A stretch of 64,000 bases of DNA from Ramlibacter rhizophilus (GTDB lineage: Bacteria; Pseudomonadota; Gammaproteobacteria; Burkholderiales; Burkholderiaceae_C): the NCBI RefSeq assembly GCF_004681965.1, contig NZ_SMLL01000006.1:62001-126000 (forward strand). Direction: 5' to 3'. Below, piece by piece: positions 31,680 through 41,733 of the stretch; position 1 is the first letter of the stretch, and each line of letters starts with the position of its first letter. A model generated the notes under the pieces. It did no database searches. It was not told the DNA's origin and was given only the letters and a program-made list of their open reading frames with translations. Made by a program: the position numbers and the translations under genes.

Positions 31680-32846
31680 TCAGAACGGCTCGATGCCGAG
31701 CACGTCGCAGGCCGCAAGCGCCGCCTGGCGCACGGCCACGGGACTGGCGCCGGTGATGGTCAGGTGGCCCATCTTGCGGCCGGGGCGGGCCTCGGACTTG
31801 CCGTACAGGTGCAGGTGCATGCCCTGCAGGGCGAGCACGGCCGGCCAGTCGGGCTCGACGGGTGCGTCCGCGCCCGGGCGGAACCAGAGATCCCCGAGCA
31901 GGTTGAGCATGATGGCCGGGCTGTGCTGGCGCGGCTGCACCAGTGGCAGTCCGGCCAGCGCACGCACCTGCAGCTCGAACTGCGACACGTCGCTGCCATC
32001 CAGGCTCCAGTGGCCGCTGTTGTGCGGTCGCGGCGCCATCTCGTTGACCACCAGCGTGCCGTCCTGGAGCACGAAGAACTCGACGCAGAGCACGCCGACG
32101 TAGTCCAGGCCCTCGGCGATGGACCGCGTGGCCTGCACCGCCTCCTGTGCGAGCGCGTCGGGCAGCACGCCGTCGAACACCTCCGTGACGGCCAGGATGC
32201 CGGCGCGGTGCAGGTTGCGCTGCGGCGGCAGGTGCACCAGCGTGCCACCGGCGCCGCGGGCCACCACCACCGAGCATTCGGCAGCCAGCGCGAGTCGCTG
32301 CTCCAGCACGCAGGGCACGCGGCCCAGGCCGTCCCAGGCCGCCACGAGCGCCTCGCGGCCGTCCACGCGGACCTGGCCCTTGCCGTCGTAGCCCAGTCGC
32401 GCGGTCTTCAGGATGCCGGGGACCAGCGCGTCGGGCACCAGCGCGAGCTGCTCCTCGGACTCGATCACCGCGTAAGGGGCACAGCGCACGCCGCAGCGGG
32501 TGAAGTGCGCCTTCTCGCGTGCCCGGTCCTGGGCGATGGCCACCGCCTCGCCGGCGGGCGCCACCGGCCGGTGCGCCGCGAGCTGGGCCAGCGCGTCGGC
32601 CGGCACGTTCTCGAACTCGGTGGTGATGGCGTCGGCCAGGCGCGCGAGCTCGGCGAGGTTGCGCGTGTCCAGGTAGTCGGCGTGCAGGTGGTGGTGGCTC
32701 ACGCGGCCGGCGGGGCTGGTGGCGTCGGGGTCGAGCACCACGGTGGAATAGCCCATGCGCTGGGCCGCGTGCACGAACATGCGGCCCAGCTGGCCACCGC
32801 CCATCACGCCCAGCGTGGCACCGGCAAGCAGGGTCTGGGGCTTCAT
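31680..32846 (-). CDS. purK: 5-(carboxyamino)imidazole ribonucleotide synthase
   Basis: 388-residue ATP-grasp enzyme that carboxylates AIR in purine synthesis. [17 protein letters not shown] starts the N-terminal domain, [15 protein letters not shown] is the ATP-binding loop, and [25 protein letters not shown] carries Mg ligands (motif named in part: [12 protein letters not shown]). The ATG overlaps the purE stop by 4 bp, so the two are translationally coupled. Confidence 0.96.
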   Translation of the reverse strand: MKPQTLLAGATLGVMGGGQLGRMFVHAAQRMGYSTVVLDPDATSPAGRVSHHHLHADYLDTRNLAELARLADAITTEFENVPADALAQLAAHRPVAPAGEAVAIAQDRAREKAHFTRCGVRCAPYAVIESEEQLALVPDALVPGILKTARLGYDGKGQVRVDGREALVAAWDGLGRVPCVLEQRLALAAECSVVVARGAGGTLVHLPPQRNLHRAGILAVTEVFDGVLPDALAQEAVQATRSIAEGLDYVGVLCVEFFVLQDGTLVVNEMAPRPHNSGHWSLDGSDVSQFELQVRALAGLPLVQPRQHSPAIMLNLLGDLWFRPGADAPVEPDWPAVLALQGMHLHLYGKSEARPGRKMGHLTITGASPVAVRQAALAACDVLGIEPF

Positions 32847-33340
32847 GGCGCGGCCGGCGGAAGGGTGGTGGCGCGTGCGGCTTCGGTCTGGCGGCGCCGG
32901 AACGCTTCCAGCCGCTCGCGCAGCGCCTCGTCGTGCGTGGCCAGCAGGGCCACGGCGAACAGCGCCGCGTTGGCCGCGCCGGCCGCGCCGATGGCGAAGG
33001 TGGCCACCGGGATGCCCTTGGGCATCTGGACGATGCTGTGCAGCGAATCCACGCCCTGCAGGTGGCGGCTGGCCACCGGCACGCCCAGCACCGGCACCGT
33101 GGTCTTGGCGGCCAGCATCCCCGGCAGGTGGGCCGCGCCGCCCGCCCCGGCGATGATGGCCTGCAGCCCGCGCCCGGCGGCGGCCTCGGCGTAGGCGAAC
33201 ATGTCATCGGGCATGCGGTGGGCCGAGACCACGCGGGCTTCGTGCGGCACGCCGAATTCCTGGAGAATCGCCACTGCGTGCTGCAAGGTGTCCCAGTCGC
33301 TGCCGGACCCCATCACCACGCCAACCTGAACCGTGCTCAT
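32843..33340 (-). CDS. purE: 5-(carboxyamino)imidazole ribonucleotide mutase
   Basis: 165-residue class I PurE that converts N5-CAIR to CAIR. The N-terminal [17 protein letters not shown] and the active-site [13 protein letters not shown] and [13 protein letters not shown] are diagnostic. The protein forms octamers in this family. First gene of the purE-purK-tsaC unit; it diverges from the thioredoxin-like gene across 50 bp. Confidence 0.96.
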   Translation of the reverse strand: MSTVQVGVVMGSGSDWDTLQHAVAILQEFGVPHEARVVSAHRMPDDMFAYAEAAAGRGLQAIIAGAGGAAHLPGMLAAKTTVPVLGVPVASRHLQGVDSLHSIVQMPKGIPVATFAIGAAGAANAALFAVALLATHDEALRERLEAFRRRQTEAARATTLPPAAP

Positions 33341-33390
33341 GCCTGCCGTCCAAAAGGTCTGAGTTTAATTTGCCCGCAGAGCGCACCCGA

Positions 33391-34281
33391 ATGATCGACG
33401 TCACCCTGGAAAATTTCGAAACCGAGGTCATCGCGGCCTCGATGCAGGTCCCCGTGCTGGTGGACTTCTGGGCCCCCTGGTGCGGACCCTGCAAGGTGAT
33501 CGGCCCCTTGCTGGAGAAGCTGGAGCTGGAGTACGCAGGCCGCTTCAAGCTGGTCAAGATCGACTCCGACCAGGAGCAGCAGCTGGCCGCCGCCTTCGGC
33601 ATCCGCAGCATTCCCACCTGCATCCTGCTCATGGGCGGCCAGCCGGTGGACGGCTTCATGGGCGCGCTGCCCGAAGGCAAGCTCAAGGAGTTCCTGGACA
33701 AGCACCTGCCGCCGGCCGAGGACCTGCCCGAGGAGGAGGTGGAGGCCGCGCCCGAGGCCCCGGCCGGCAGCGACGTCCAGCTCGAACAGCTCCAGCACGC
33801 CGTCGCCACCGACCCGGCCAACGACGACGCCCGCTTCAGCTACGTGAAGGCCCTGATGCTGGCCGGCCGCATGGAGGAGGCCAAGACCGCCTTCGCCCCG
33901 GTGGTGGACAAGGTGGCCCTGGTGCGCCGCTTCGACTCGCTGCAGCGCGTGATGGAGGCCATGGCCTATGCGGCCACGCCCGAGGCGAATGCGCAGGCGC
34001 TGGACGCCCGCATCGCGGCCAACAAGCGCGACTTCGAAGCCCGCTTCGGCCGCGCCCAGCTGCTGGCCGCGCGCCAGCAATGGACCGAGTCCATGGACGA
34101 GCTGCTGGAGATCCTGATGCGCGACAAGGCCTGGAACGACGAGGCCGCACGCAAGCTGTACATCGCCATCATCGACCTCATCGAGCCGCCCCGGCCCAAG
34201 GTGGCCGACGGCCAGATCCCGCCCGACGATCCGGTGGTGGCGACCTACCGCAGGCGCCTGTCGAGCGTCGTGCTGAGCTGA
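33391..34281 (+). CDS. CnoX/YbbN-like thioredoxin with C-terminal TPR region
   Basis: 296-residue protein with a thioredoxin domain (residues 1-110, active site W-C31-G-P-C34) joined by an acidic Pro/Glu linker to a helical TPR-like region. This is the CnoX (YbbN) chaperedoxin architecture, in which a redox domain and a holdase cooperate to protect proteins under oxidative or heat stress. Unlike E. coli CnoX, which has an incomplete motif, this copy keeps both cysteines and so could also act as a thioredoxin. It is transcribed against the surrounding purine genes and its stop abuts the purC stop directly. Confidence 0.9.
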   Translation: MIDVTLENFETEVIAASMQVPVLVDFWAPWCGPCKVIGPLLEKLELEYAGRFKLVKIDSDQEQQLAAAFGIRSIPTCILLMGGQPVDGFMGALPEGKLKEFLDKHLPPAEDLPEEEVEAAPEAPAGSDVQLEQLQHAVATDPANDDARFSYVKALMLAGRMEEAKTAFAPVVDKVALVRRFDSLQRVMEAMAYAATPEANAQALDARIAANKRDFEARFGRAQLLAARQQWTESMDELLEILMRDKAWNDEAARKLYIAIIDLIEPPRPKVADGQIPPDDPVVATYRRRLSSVVLS

Positions 34282-35190
34282 TCAGCTCGTCAGCCGCTCC
34301 AGCGCCTCGCGGTACTTGGCGGCGGTCTTCTCGATCACTTCCTTGGGCAGGCGCGGCGCGGGCGGCGTCTTGTCCCAGGGCTTGCCGTTGATTCGCACCT
34401 GCTCCAGCCAGTCGCGCACGAACTGCTTGTCGTAGCTGGGCGGGTTCTCGCCGCGGCGGGCGGCCTCCTCGTAGCCTTCCACCGGCCAGTAGCGGGACGA
34501 GTCGGGCGTGAGCACCTCGTCCATCAGCACCAGGGTGCCTTCCTCGTCCAGGCCGAACTCGAACTTGGTGTCCGCGATGATCATGCCCTTGGCCAGCGCG
34601 ATGGCAGCGGCCTCGCGGTACAGCGCCAGGCTGGTGTCGCGGATCCGGGCCGCGAGCTGGGGGCCGATCATCTCGACGGTGCGCTCGTAGCTGATGTTCT
34701 CGTCGTGCTCGCCGACAGCCGCCTTGGCCGCGGGCGTGTAGATCGGCTCGGGCAGGCGCGCGGCATTGGTCAGGCCGGGCGGAAGGGGCACGCCGCAGAC
34801 GGTGCCGCCGTCCTGGTACTCCTTCCAGCCGCTGCCCGCGAGGTAGCCACGCACCACGGCCTCCACGGGGATGGGCTTGAGCCGCTTGACCAGCATGGAG
34901 CGCCCGATCACCTGCTGCAGCTCCGCGGAGCTCACCACGCTCTCGGGCAGCTCGCCGGTGAGGTGGTTGGGACACAGGTGCGCGAGCTTGCCGAACCAGA
35001 ACAGGGACATGTGGGTGAGCAGCTCGCCCTTGCCGGGGATGGGCTCGCCCATGATCACGTCAAAGGCCGAGAGCCGGTCCGTGGCCACCATGAGGATGCG
35101 GTCCTCGCCGACCGCGTAGTTGTCCCGGACCTTGCCGCGCGCCAGCAGCGGCAGGGACGTGAGGGTGGAGGTATGCAGGGCGGATGTCAT
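34282..35190 (-). CDS. purC: Phosphoribosylaminoimidazole-succinocarboxamide synthase
   Basis: Joins aspartate to CAIR in purine synthesis. At 302 residues it is the longer PurC form seen in betaproteobacteria and yeast-like enzymes. Signatures include [39 protein letters not shown] (partial), [15 protein letters not shown] and [14 protein letters not shown]. It ends exactly where the convergent thioredoxin-like gene ends. Fba lies 127 bp upstream on the same strand, beyond a strong terminator. Confidence 0.96.
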   Translation of the reverse strand: MTSALHTSTLTSLPLLARGKVRDNYAVGEDRILMVATDRLSAFDVIMGEPIPGKGELLTHMSLFWFGKLAHLCPNHLTGELPESVVSSAELQQVIGRSMLVKRLKPIPVEAVVRGYLAGSGWKEYQDGGTVCGVPLPPGLTNAARLPEPIYTPAAKAAVGEHDENISYERTVEMIGPQLAARIRDTSLALYREAAAIALAKGMIIADTKFEFGLDEEGTLVLMDEVLTPDSSRYWPVEGYEEAARRGENPPSYDKQFVRDWLEQVRINGKPWDKTPPAPRLPKEVIEKTAAKYREALERLTS

Positions 35191-35275
35191 GAGCTTGTCG
35201 GAGTGAAGCCGTCGCTGATTGTCGTTCCCTTGACCGGCTGCGCGAACTCGGCAGCCGGGCGGGCGAGCCTGCGTG

Positions 35276-35296
35276 AAAAAGCCGCCCGAAGGCGGC
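35276..35296 (-). terminator. Rho-independent terminator after fba
   Basis: On the minus strand GCCGCC-TTCG-GGCGGC forms a perfect 6-bp GC stem with a UUCG-type tetraloop, followed immediately by five T. It lies 21 bp past the fba stop and before purC, so it should separate the glycolytic genes from purC transcription. It is the clearest intrinsic terminator in the window. Confidence 0.9.
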
Positions 35297-35317
35297 CTGA
35301 CGCAGCGGCCGGGTGGC

Positions 35318-36382
35318 TCAATGCACCACCTGGGCCAGCTCGCCTTGCGCGTACTTGCGCGCGATCACCTGCAGGCTCTCGCCCTTGATCTTGCCGGCCT
35401 GGCCTTCGCAGCCGAACTCGATGTAGCGCTGCTTGCAGATCTGCTTGGCAGCCTCGCGTGCGGGCTTCATCCACTCGCGCATGTCGAACTTCTCGGGGTT
35501 CTCGGCCAGGAACTTGCGCACCGCACCGGTCATGGCCAGGCGGATGTCGGTGTCGATGTTGATCTTGCGCACGCCGTGCTTGATGGCTTCCTGGATCTCT
35601 TCCACCGGCACGCCGTAGGTTTCCTTCATCTGGCCGCCGTACTGGCGGATGACGGCCAGCAGGTCCTGCGGCACGCTGGAGGAGCCGTGCATCACCAGGT
35701 GGGTGTTGGGGATGCGCCGGTGGATCTCCTTGATGCGGTCGATGGCCAGGATGTCGCCGGTGGGCTTGCGGGTGAACTTGTAGGCGCCATGGCTGGTGCC
35801 GATGGCGATGGCCAGGGCGTCCAGCTGGGTCTTCTTGACGAAGTCGGCGGCCTGCTCGGGGTCCGTGAGGAGCTGCTCGCGGGTCATGGTGGCGTCGGTG
35901 CCGTGGCCGTCCTCCTTGTCGCCGCGCATGGTCTCCAGGGAGCCCAGGCAGCCCAGCTCGCCTTCCACCGTGACGCCCAGCTTGTGGGCCAGGTCCACGA
36001 CCTTGCGCGTGACGTCCACGTTGTAGTCGTAGCTGGCGATGGTCTTGCCGTCGGCTTCCAGGCTGCCGTCCATCATGACGGAGGTGAAGCCCAGGTCGAT
36101 CGCGCCGTGGCACACGTCGGGGTTCTGGCCGTGGTCCTGGTGCATGACCAGGGGAATGGTGGGATAGGCCTCCACGGCCGCCTGGATCAGGTGCTTGACG
36201 AAGGACTCGCCGGCGTACTTGCGGGCGCCGGCGCTGGCCTGCAGGATCACCGGGGCGCCGGTCTCCTTGGCCGCTTCCATCACGGCCTGGACCTGCTCGA
36301 GGTTGTTGACGTTGAAGGCCGGGATGCCGTAGCCGTTCTCGGCGGCATGGTCCAGCAGTTCGCGCATGGAAACGAGGGGCAT
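35318..36382 (-). CDS. fba: Class II fructose-bisphosphate aldolase
   Basis: 354-residue zinc-dependent aldolase of glycolysis and gluconeogenesis. The zinc-binding HQDHGQ motif near residue 85, [10 protein letters not shown] near residue 228 and the N-terminal [14 protein letters not shown] are characteristic. The ATG at 36382 gives [13 protein letters not shown], the usual start; the frame upstream is GC-rich leader. It lies 144 bp after pyk on the same strand and ends at a strong terminator. Confidence 0.96.
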   Translation of the reverse strand: MPLVSMRELLDHAAENGYGIPAFNVNNLEQVQAVMEAAKETGAPVILQASAGARKYAGESFVKHLIQAAVEAYPTIPLVMHQDHGQNPDVCHGAIDLGFTSVMMDGSLEADGKTIASYDYNVDVTRKVVDLAHKLGVTVEGELGCLGSLETMRGDKEDGHGTDATMTREQLLTDPEQAADFVKKTQLDALAIAIGTSHGAYKFTRKPTGDILAIDRIKEIHRRIPNTHLVMHGSSSVPQDLLAVIRQYGGQMKETYGVPVEEIQEAIKHGVRKINIDTDIRLAMTGAVRKFLAENPEKFDMREWMKPAREAAKQICKQRYIEFGCEGQAGKIKGESLQVIARKYAQGELAQVVH

Positions 36383-36484
36383 GGTGGGTCCGATCGATGT
36401 TGGAAACTGGGGCAGGGCAGCCGGGCCGCGCCTGCGCGATGCGGACGATTTTATCGGGGCCACCCCCGGCCGCGGCCCCGACAT

Positions 36485-36509
36485 GGCCCGGACGGGCTAT
36501 GTCCGGGCC
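36485..36509. other. Stem-loop downstream of pyk
   Basis: GGCCCGGAC and GTCCGGGCC form a perfect 9-bp inverted repeat around a 7-base loop, 18 bp past the pyk stop. There is no T-run on the minus strand, so it is not a canonical intrinsic terminator. It may stabilise the pyk 3' end or attenuate read-through into fba. Confidence 0.55.
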
Positions 36510-36526
36510 CGACAGGGCCCTCGGCC

Positions 36527-37960
36527 CTACTCAGCCCGGCAGATCTTGAGCATGTTGGTGCCGCCGGGCGCGCCCATGGGTTCGCCGCAGGTGATGGCGT
36601 AGATGTCGCCCTTGCCCACGATGCCGCGGCGCTTCAGGTGCGCCTCGGCCTCGCGCAGCGCGGTGTCGCGGTCGGCGCTCTGGTCCATGAGCAGCGGACG
36701 CACGTTGCGGTACAGCGCCATCTTGCGCTGGGTGCTGAGCCGGGGCGTGAGCGCATAGATGGGAATGTGGATGCGGTGGCGGCTCATCCAGAGGGCCGTG
36801 GAGCCGGAGTCGGTCAATGCCACGATGGCCTTGCAGCCCAGGTGGTGCGCCGTGAAGAGGGCGCCCATGGCGATGGACTGGTCGATGCGCTGGAAGTCCA
36901 TGCTGGTGAAGTCGGCATCGAGCGTGACCTCCTCGGCCATCTCGGCCTCGGCGCAGATGTTGGCCATCTCGATCACGGTCTCCAGCGGGTAGCGGCCGGC
37001 GGCGGTCTCGGCGCTGAGCATCACGGCGTCGGTGCCATCGAGCACCGCGTTGGCCACGTCGCTCACCTCGGCCCGGGTGGGGACCGGGTTGGTGATCATG
37101 GACTCCATCATCTGCGTGGCGGTGATGGCCAGCTTGTCGTTGGCGCGGGCCATGCGGATCATCTTCTTCTGCAGCGCCGGGACGGCCGCATTGCCCACCT
37201 CCACCGCCAGGTCGCCGCGCGCGACCATGATGCCGTCGCTGGCCTTGAGGATGGACTCCAGGTTGGGAATGGCCTCGGCCCGCTCGATCTTGGCGATCAG
37301 GTGTGCCTTGTGGCGGTACTCGGCGGCCGCCACGTTGCACAGCTGGCGCGCCATCTCCATGTCGGTGGCGGTCTTGGGGAAGCTCACGGCCACATAGTCG
37401 GCCTGGAAGCTCATGGCGGTTCGGATGTCCTCCATGTCCTTGGCCGTGAGCGCCGGCGCGGACAGGCCGCCGCCCTGCTTGTTGATGCCCTTGTTGTTGG
37501 ACAGCTCGCCCCCGAGCTTGACGGTGGTGTGCACCTGCTCGCCCTCCACGGCATTGACCGTGAGCACGATGAGGCCGTCATTGAGCAGCAGCACGTCGCC
37601 GGCGCGCACGTCGCGCGGCAGCTCCTTGTAGTCCAGGCCCACGCCGTACACGTCGCCCGGCGCCTCGCGCGAGGCATCGAGCACGAAGCGGCTGCCCGGC
37701 TCCAGGAGCACCTTGCCCTCGGCGAACTTGCCCACGCGGATCTTGGGACCCTGCAGGTCCGCCATGATGGCCACCTCGCGGCCCGCGCGCTGCGCCACTT
37801 CCCGAACGAGCTTCGCCCGGTCGATGTGGTCCTGGGCCTTGCCGTGGCTGAAATTCAGCCGCACGACGTTCACGCCGGCGCGAACCATCTCCTCCAGCAG
37901 CTTCGGGTCGCTGGATGCGGGGCCCAGGGTGGCAACGATCTTGGTGGCTCGACGGGCCAT
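36527..37960 (-). CDS. pyk: Pyruvate kinase
   Basis: 477-residue glycolytic enzyme producing pyruvate and ATP. Segments include TKIVATLGPASSD, NVVRLNFSHG, the catalytic-Lys stretch LIAKIERAEAIPNLE, DGIMVARGDLAVEVG and TDAVMLSAETAAGRYPLE. ATG 37960 (MARRATK) was preferred over 37966. The gene stands between fba and a divergent desaturase, 141 bp away. Confidence 0.96.
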   Translation of the reverse strand: MARRATKIVATLGPASSDPKLLEEMVRAGVNVVRLNFSHGKAQDHIDRAKLVREVAQRAGREVAIMADLQGPKIRVGKFAEGKVLLEPGSRFVLDASREAPGDVYGVGLDYKELPRDVRAGDVLLLNDGLIVLTVNAVEGEQVHTTVKLGGELSNNKGINKQGGGLSAPALTAKDMEDIRTAMSFQADYVAVSFPKTATDMEMARQLCNVAAAEYRHKAHLIAKIERAEAIPNLESILKASDGIMVARGDLAVEVGNAAVPALQKKMIRMARANDKLAITATQMMESMITNPVPTRAEVSDVANAVLDGTDAVMLSAETAAGRYPLETVIEMANICAEAEMAEEVTLDADFTSMDFQRIDQSIAMGALFTAHHLGCKAIVALTDSGSTALWMSRHRIHIPIYALTPRLSTQRKMALYRNVRPLLMDQSADRDTALREAEAHLKRRGIVGKGDIYAITCGEPMGAPGGTNMLKICRAE

Positions 37961-38101
37961 GAACAAACCTTCCTCGGATACGACAGGAAAGAGGGCATTC
38001 TCACGCAGCCCGCTTGATCCATGTCATGGAATCGGCGCAGGACCTTCCTACGATGCGAGGCTTTGCATCCTCGCGGCAACAGGCCGCCGCTTCGAACCCT
38101 C

Positions 38102-39166
38102 ATGTCCGCCCCCGCCAGCCCGCTCGCTCCCGACGCCCCCCTCCCGCACCGCAAGGTGCTCCGGCAATGGCTGGCTCCCCTGTCGCAACGCGCCACGCCC
38201 CGCGCCATCGCGCTGCTGGCGTTCGACGCGCTCCTGTGGCTGGCCGCCCTGGCCGGCACCGTGCTGCTGGAGGCGGCCTGGGCCAAGGTCCTGTGCGGCG
38301 GGGTCGCCGGCTTCGTGACCGGGCGCCTGTTCATCATCGGCCACGACGCCTGCCACCAGAGCCTCACCCCGCGCCGGCGCCTGAACAAGTGGCTGGGGCG
38401 CATCGCCTTCCTGCCCTCGCTCACGCCCTACAGCCTGTGGGATGCGGGGCACAACGTGGTGCACCACGGCTTCACCAACCTCAAGGGCGTGGACTTCGTC
38501 TGGGCGCCGGCCACGCGCGAGGAGTACCAGGCCATGAGCCCCTTCGGACGCCTCATGGACCGCATCTACCGAAGCGGCTGGGCGCCGGGGCTGTACTACC
38601 TGGTGGAGATCTGGTGGAAGCGCATGTTCTTCCCGAACGCACGCCAGATGCCCTCGCGCCGCCCGGTGTTCACCTGGGACGGCCTGCTGGTCTCGGCCTT
38701 CGCCGCCGCCTGGGTCGGCGGCCTGGCCTGGGCAGCGGTGGCGACCGGGCAATCGGTGGCCGTGGTACTGGCCGCCGGCGTGGCGCTGCCCTTCTTCTTC
38801 TGGTGTTCGATGATCGGCTTCGTGGTGTACGTGCACCACACGCACCCCCGCGTGCACTGGCATGCGGACCGCGCGGCCTGGCAGCAGTCGCAGCCCTTCG
38901 TCTCGACCACGGTGCACCTCACCTTCCCGCTGCGCATCGGCGCGCTGATGCACCACATCATGGAGCACACGGCGCACCACGTGGACATGAGCATTCCGCT
39001 GTACCGCCTGGAGCAGGCGCAGGCACGGCTGGAGGAGATGCTGCCCGGGCGGATCATCGTCCAGCGCTTTTCCTGGCGCTGGTACTTCGACACCGCGCGC
39101 CGGTGCAAGCTCTATGACTTCGGGCGCGATGGATGGACGGACTACGCAGGACAGCCGACCAGCTGA
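38102..39166 (+). CDS. Membrane fatty-acid desaturase
   Basis: 354-residue membrane-bound di-iron desaturase. All His boxes are present: H81-D-A-C-H85, H117-N-V-V-H121-H122 and the downstream HHIMEHTAHH near residue 285. Hydrophobic pairs of helices lie at residues ~36-80 and ~200-250. The family inserts double bonds into acyl chains, which adjusts membrane fluidity; carotenoid-type substrates are also known. ATG 38102 begins a Pro-rich cytosolic N-terminus. It lies on the opposite strand within the pgk-pyk-fba series, followed by 286 bp of repeats. Confidence 0.88.
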   Translation: MSAPASPLAPDAPLPHRKVLRQWLAPLSQRATPRAIALLAFDALLWLAALAGTVLLEAAWAKVLCGGVAGFVTGRLFIIGHDACHQSLTPRRRLNKWLGRIAFLPSLTPYSLWDAGHNVVHHGFTNLKGVDFVWAPATREEYQAMSPFGRLMDRIYRSGWAPGLYYLVEIWWKRMFFPNARQMPSRRPVFTWDGLLVSAFAAAWVGGLAWAAVATGQSVAVVLAAGVALPFFFWCSMIGFVVYVHHTHPRVHWHADRAAWQQSQPFVSTTVHLTFPLRIGALMHHIMEHTAHHVDMSIPLYRLEQAQARLEEMLPGRIIVQRFSWRWYFDTARRCKLYDFGRDGWTDYAGQPTS

Positions 39167-39210
39167 TGAGCCTGTGAACAAACGACAAACCCTGTTCCGG
39201 TCGCTTGACA

Positions 39211-39397
39211 CCGTTCGCCCTGAGCCTGTCGAAGGGCTCGCGCGATGGGCTTCGACAGGCTCAGCCCGAACGGTGGGACCCGACGGGGTCCGTGGATTCG
39301 CTGTTGGTTGAGAGCCTGTCCAAGCCCTGCGCGAGACGACCACGCGGGCCCTTCGACAAGCTCAGGACAGGCCCTTCGACAGGCTCAGGCCGAACGG
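39211..39397. repeat. Cluster of four REP-like palindromic repeats
   Basis: Four copies of a ~25-bp repeat with core CTTCGACAGGCTCAG and ending in CGAACGG: 39211-39236 (inverted), 39248-39275, 39348-39370 (shortened, one base changed to CAAG) and 39371-39397. The first two face each other and could form a stem. The cluster occupies the gap between the convergent desaturase and pgk genes, the usual site for REP elements. Similar sequences are widespread in Comamonadaceae. No REP-associated transposase is present here. Nothing else is recognisable in this 286-bp gap. Confidence 0.85.
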
Positions 39398-39452
39398 ATA
39401 TGTCTGATCCGGCAGGTCTTCCACCGCGGCTGCGGCCGCGGCGAATGAAGGC

Positions 39453-40646
39453 TCAGGCCGAGGCGCGCTTTTCCAGGATCTCGAAGGCGGGCAGCTGCTT
39501 GCCTTCCAGCACTTCGAGGAAGGCGCCGCCGCCGGTGGAGATGTAGCCCACGTCCTTCTCGACGCCGTACTTGGCGATGGCCGCGAGCGTGTCGCCGCCG
39601 CCGGCGATGCTGAAGGCGGTGGAACGGGCGATGGCACGGGCGATGGTTTCGGTGCCATGGGCGAAGGCGTCGAACTCGAACACGCCCACCGGGCCGTTCC
39701 AGACGATGGTGCCGGCCGCCATGAGCTGCTCGGCCAGGCGGGCCGCGGTCTGGGGGCCGATGTCGAGGATGAGGTCGTCGTCCTCCACCTCGGTGGCGGC
39801 CTTGACGGTGGCCGGCGCGTCGGCCGCGAAGGTCTTGGCGACCACCACGTCGGTCGGGATCGGCACCTCGGCGCCGCGCGCCTTCATGGCCTCGATCACC
39901 GCCTTGGCCTCGCCCACCAGGTCGGCCTCGGCCAGCGACTTGCCGATGCGCAGGCCGGCCGCGAGCATGAAGGTGTTGGCGATGCCGCCGCCCACGATCA
40001 GCTGGTCCACGTTCTTCGCCAGCGACTGCAGGATGGTGAGCTTGGTGGAGACCTTGGAGCCGGCCACGATGGCCGCCAGCGGCCGCTTCGGATTCGCCAG
40101 CGCCTGCGTGATCGCGTCGATCTCGGCCGCGAGCAGCGGGCCGGCACAGGCCACCTTGGCGAACTGCGCGATGCCATAGGTGGAGGCTTCCGCGCGGTGC
40201 GCGGTGCCGAAGGCGTCGTGCACGAAGATGTCGCACAGGGCGGCCATCCGGCGGGCCAGCTCGGGGTCGTTCTTCTTCTCGCCCTTGTTCAGGCGGCAGT
40301 TCTCCAGCAGCACCACCTCGCCCGGAGCCACCTCCACGCCATCAATCCAGCCCGCGCGCAGCGGCACCTCGCGACCCAGCAGCTCGGACAGGCGCGCGGC
40401 CACGGGCGCGAGCGAATCCTCGGGCTTGAACTGGCCTTCGGTCGGCCGGCCCAGGTGCGAGGTGACCATCACCGCCGCGCCGGCGTCCAGCGCCATGCGG
40501 ATGCAGGGCAGCGAAGCGCGGATGCGCGTGTCTTCCGTGATGTGGCCCGCCTCGTCCTGCGGCACGTTCAGGTCGGCCCGGATGAAGACGCGCTGACCAC
40601 GGGCCTTGCCCTGGGCACACAGATCGGAAAAGCGAAGGATGTTCAT
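39453..40646 (-). CDS. pgk: Phosphoglycerate kinase
   Basis: 397-residue monomeric glycolytic kinase. [45 protein letters not shown] and the C-terminal [16 protein letters not shown] are signatures. ATG 40646 was selected as it opens MNILRFSDL; the frame upstream is azlD antisense-like. It lies 29 bp after azlD on the same strand and would continue to pyk in related genomes, but here the repeats and the desaturase intervene. Confidence 0.96.
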   Translation of the reverse strand: MNILRFSDLCAQGKARGQRVFIRADLNVPQDEAGHITEDTRIRASLPCIRMALDAGAAVMVTSHLGRPTEGQFKPEDSLAPVAARLSELLGREVPLRAGWIDGVEVAPGEVVLLENCRLNKGEKKNDPELARRMAALCDIFVHDAFGTAHRAEASTYGIAQFAKVACAGPLLAAEIDAITQALANPKRPLAAIVAGSKVSTKLTILQSLAKNVDQLIVGGGIANTFMLAAGLRIGKSLAEADLVGEAKAVIEAMKARGAEVPIPTDVVVAKTFAADAPATVKAATEVEDDDLILDIGPQTAARLAEQLMAAGTIVWNGPVGVFEFDAFAHGTETIARAIARSTAFSIAGGGDTLAAIAKYGVEKDVGYISTGGGAFLEVLEGKQLPAFEILEKRASA

Positions 40647-40675
40647 GTCTGGCTGCGAAAAATCGGCCCGAAAGC

Positions 40676-41005
40676 TTACCAGCCGAGGGCCAGGCGCAGG
40701 GGCAGGTAGACGGCCATGCCCACGATGATGGTCCACAGCACGCTGCGCTGCCAGGCGAACACGGCCAGGCCCGCCAGCGCGCCGAAGACGCGGGCGTCCT
40801 TCCAGGTGTCGATGAACTCGCCCTGCACCGTGACGATCTCGGGGATGACCACCGCCGCCAGGGCGGCAATCGGGGCGTACTGCAGCCCGCGCTCGGCCCA
40901 GGCCGGCAGCGGCCAGCGGCGGCTGGAGATGAAAAAGAAGCTGCGCGTGATGACGGTGACGCAGGCCAGGCCCACGATGGCCGCGAAGGTCCAGGCGTCG
41001 GTCAT
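40676..41005 (-). CDS. azlD: AzlD-family branched-chain amino acid transport subunit
   Basis: 109-residue hydrophobic protein with four likely membrane segments. [18 protein letters not shown] and the [15 protein letters not shown] stretch fit AzlD, the small partner of AzlC in exporting branched-chain or other neutral amino acids. The start overlaps the azlC stop by 4 bp (ATGA). Substrate is inferred from the family only. Confidence 0.88.
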   Translation of the reverse strand: MTDAWTFAAIVGLACVTVITRSFFFISSRRWPLPAWAERGLQYAPIAALAAVVIPEIVTVQGEFIDTWKDARVFGALAGLAVFAWQRSVLWTIIVGMAVYLPLRLALGW

Positions 41006-41733
41006 GGCTGGGCCTGCGTCAGGCGGGGGCGGCCCTCCAGGGCCAGGCAGGCCAGCACCGCGACGCCGATGGCCAGCACGATGTTGAGCTTGAAGGGCAG
41101 CGCGTAGGCAGCGACGGCCGTGGCTCCCGCCACCGCGGCGGACACCAGGCGCAATCGGGTCGTGCCCAGCGTGGCCATGACCCCCAGCAGGCACAGGATG
41201 CCGGCGAAGCCCAGGCCCCATTCCACGGGAATGAAGTTGGCCAGCACGATGCCAGCCAGGCTGGGCAGCATCCAGGACAGCCAGTTCGCCAGGCAGCTTC
41301 CGGCCAGGTGCGCGAGCTGTCCGTGGCGCCCCGCCTCGTCGGCCGCCGCGTGCGGGTGGCGGCGCGTGAGGATGGCGTAGCTCATGTCCGTGGTGAGGTA
41401 GCCCGTGACCAGCCTTCGCGCCAGCGGCAGGTGCATGAGGTAGTTGCGAAGGTGCAGGCTGAAGACGACGAAGCGCAGGTTCACGCAGAAGCCGGTCGCC
41501 AAGATGACCCACATCGGCGCGCCCGCCACCAGCAGCGGCAGCGAGGCGAGCTGGGAGCTGCCCGCGAACACGAGCAGGGCCATGGACAGCGACTCCACCA
41601 GCGACAGGCCCGACTTGGCCATGGCCACGCCGGTCATGAGCCCCCAGGCGGCGGTGCCCGGGGTCTGCGGCAGCATGTCGCGCACGCCGACCCGGAACTG
41701 CGGATGCCGGTACAGCTCGGGGCGCCAGAACAT
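41002..41733 (-). CDS. azlC: AzlC-family amino acid exporter, large subunit
   Basis: 243-residue membrane protein. [33 protein letters not shown] and the [15 protein letters not shown] motif identify AzlC. Together with AzlD it forms an efflux system. Its start overlaps the fmt stop by one base, so translation is likely coupled to fmt. This linkage of an amino acid exporter with formylation genes is probably only genomic convenience. Confidence 0.9.
   Translation of the reverse strand: MFWRPELYRHPQFRVGVRDMLPQTPGTAAWGLMTGVAMAKSGLSLVESLSMALLVFAGSSQLASLPLLVAGAPMWVILATGFCVNLRFVVFSLHLRNYLMHLPLARRLVTGYLTTDMSYAILTRRHPHAAADEAGRHGQLAHLAGSCLANWLSWMLPSLAGIVLANFIPVEWGLGFAGILCLLGVMATLGTTRLRLVSAAVAGATAVAAYALPFKLNIVLAIGVAVLACLALEGRPRLTQAQP

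Noticed and set aside
33341..33390. Purine riboswitch or PurR-type operator before purE
   Set aside because: The 50-bp gap shows neither the conserved aptamer core nor an ACGCAAACGTTTGCGT-like palindrome.
39205..39546. Short open frames across the REP-like repeats
   Set aside because: They are by-products of the repeat sequence (peptides such as DKLRTGPSTGSG) and lack start signals or domain content.
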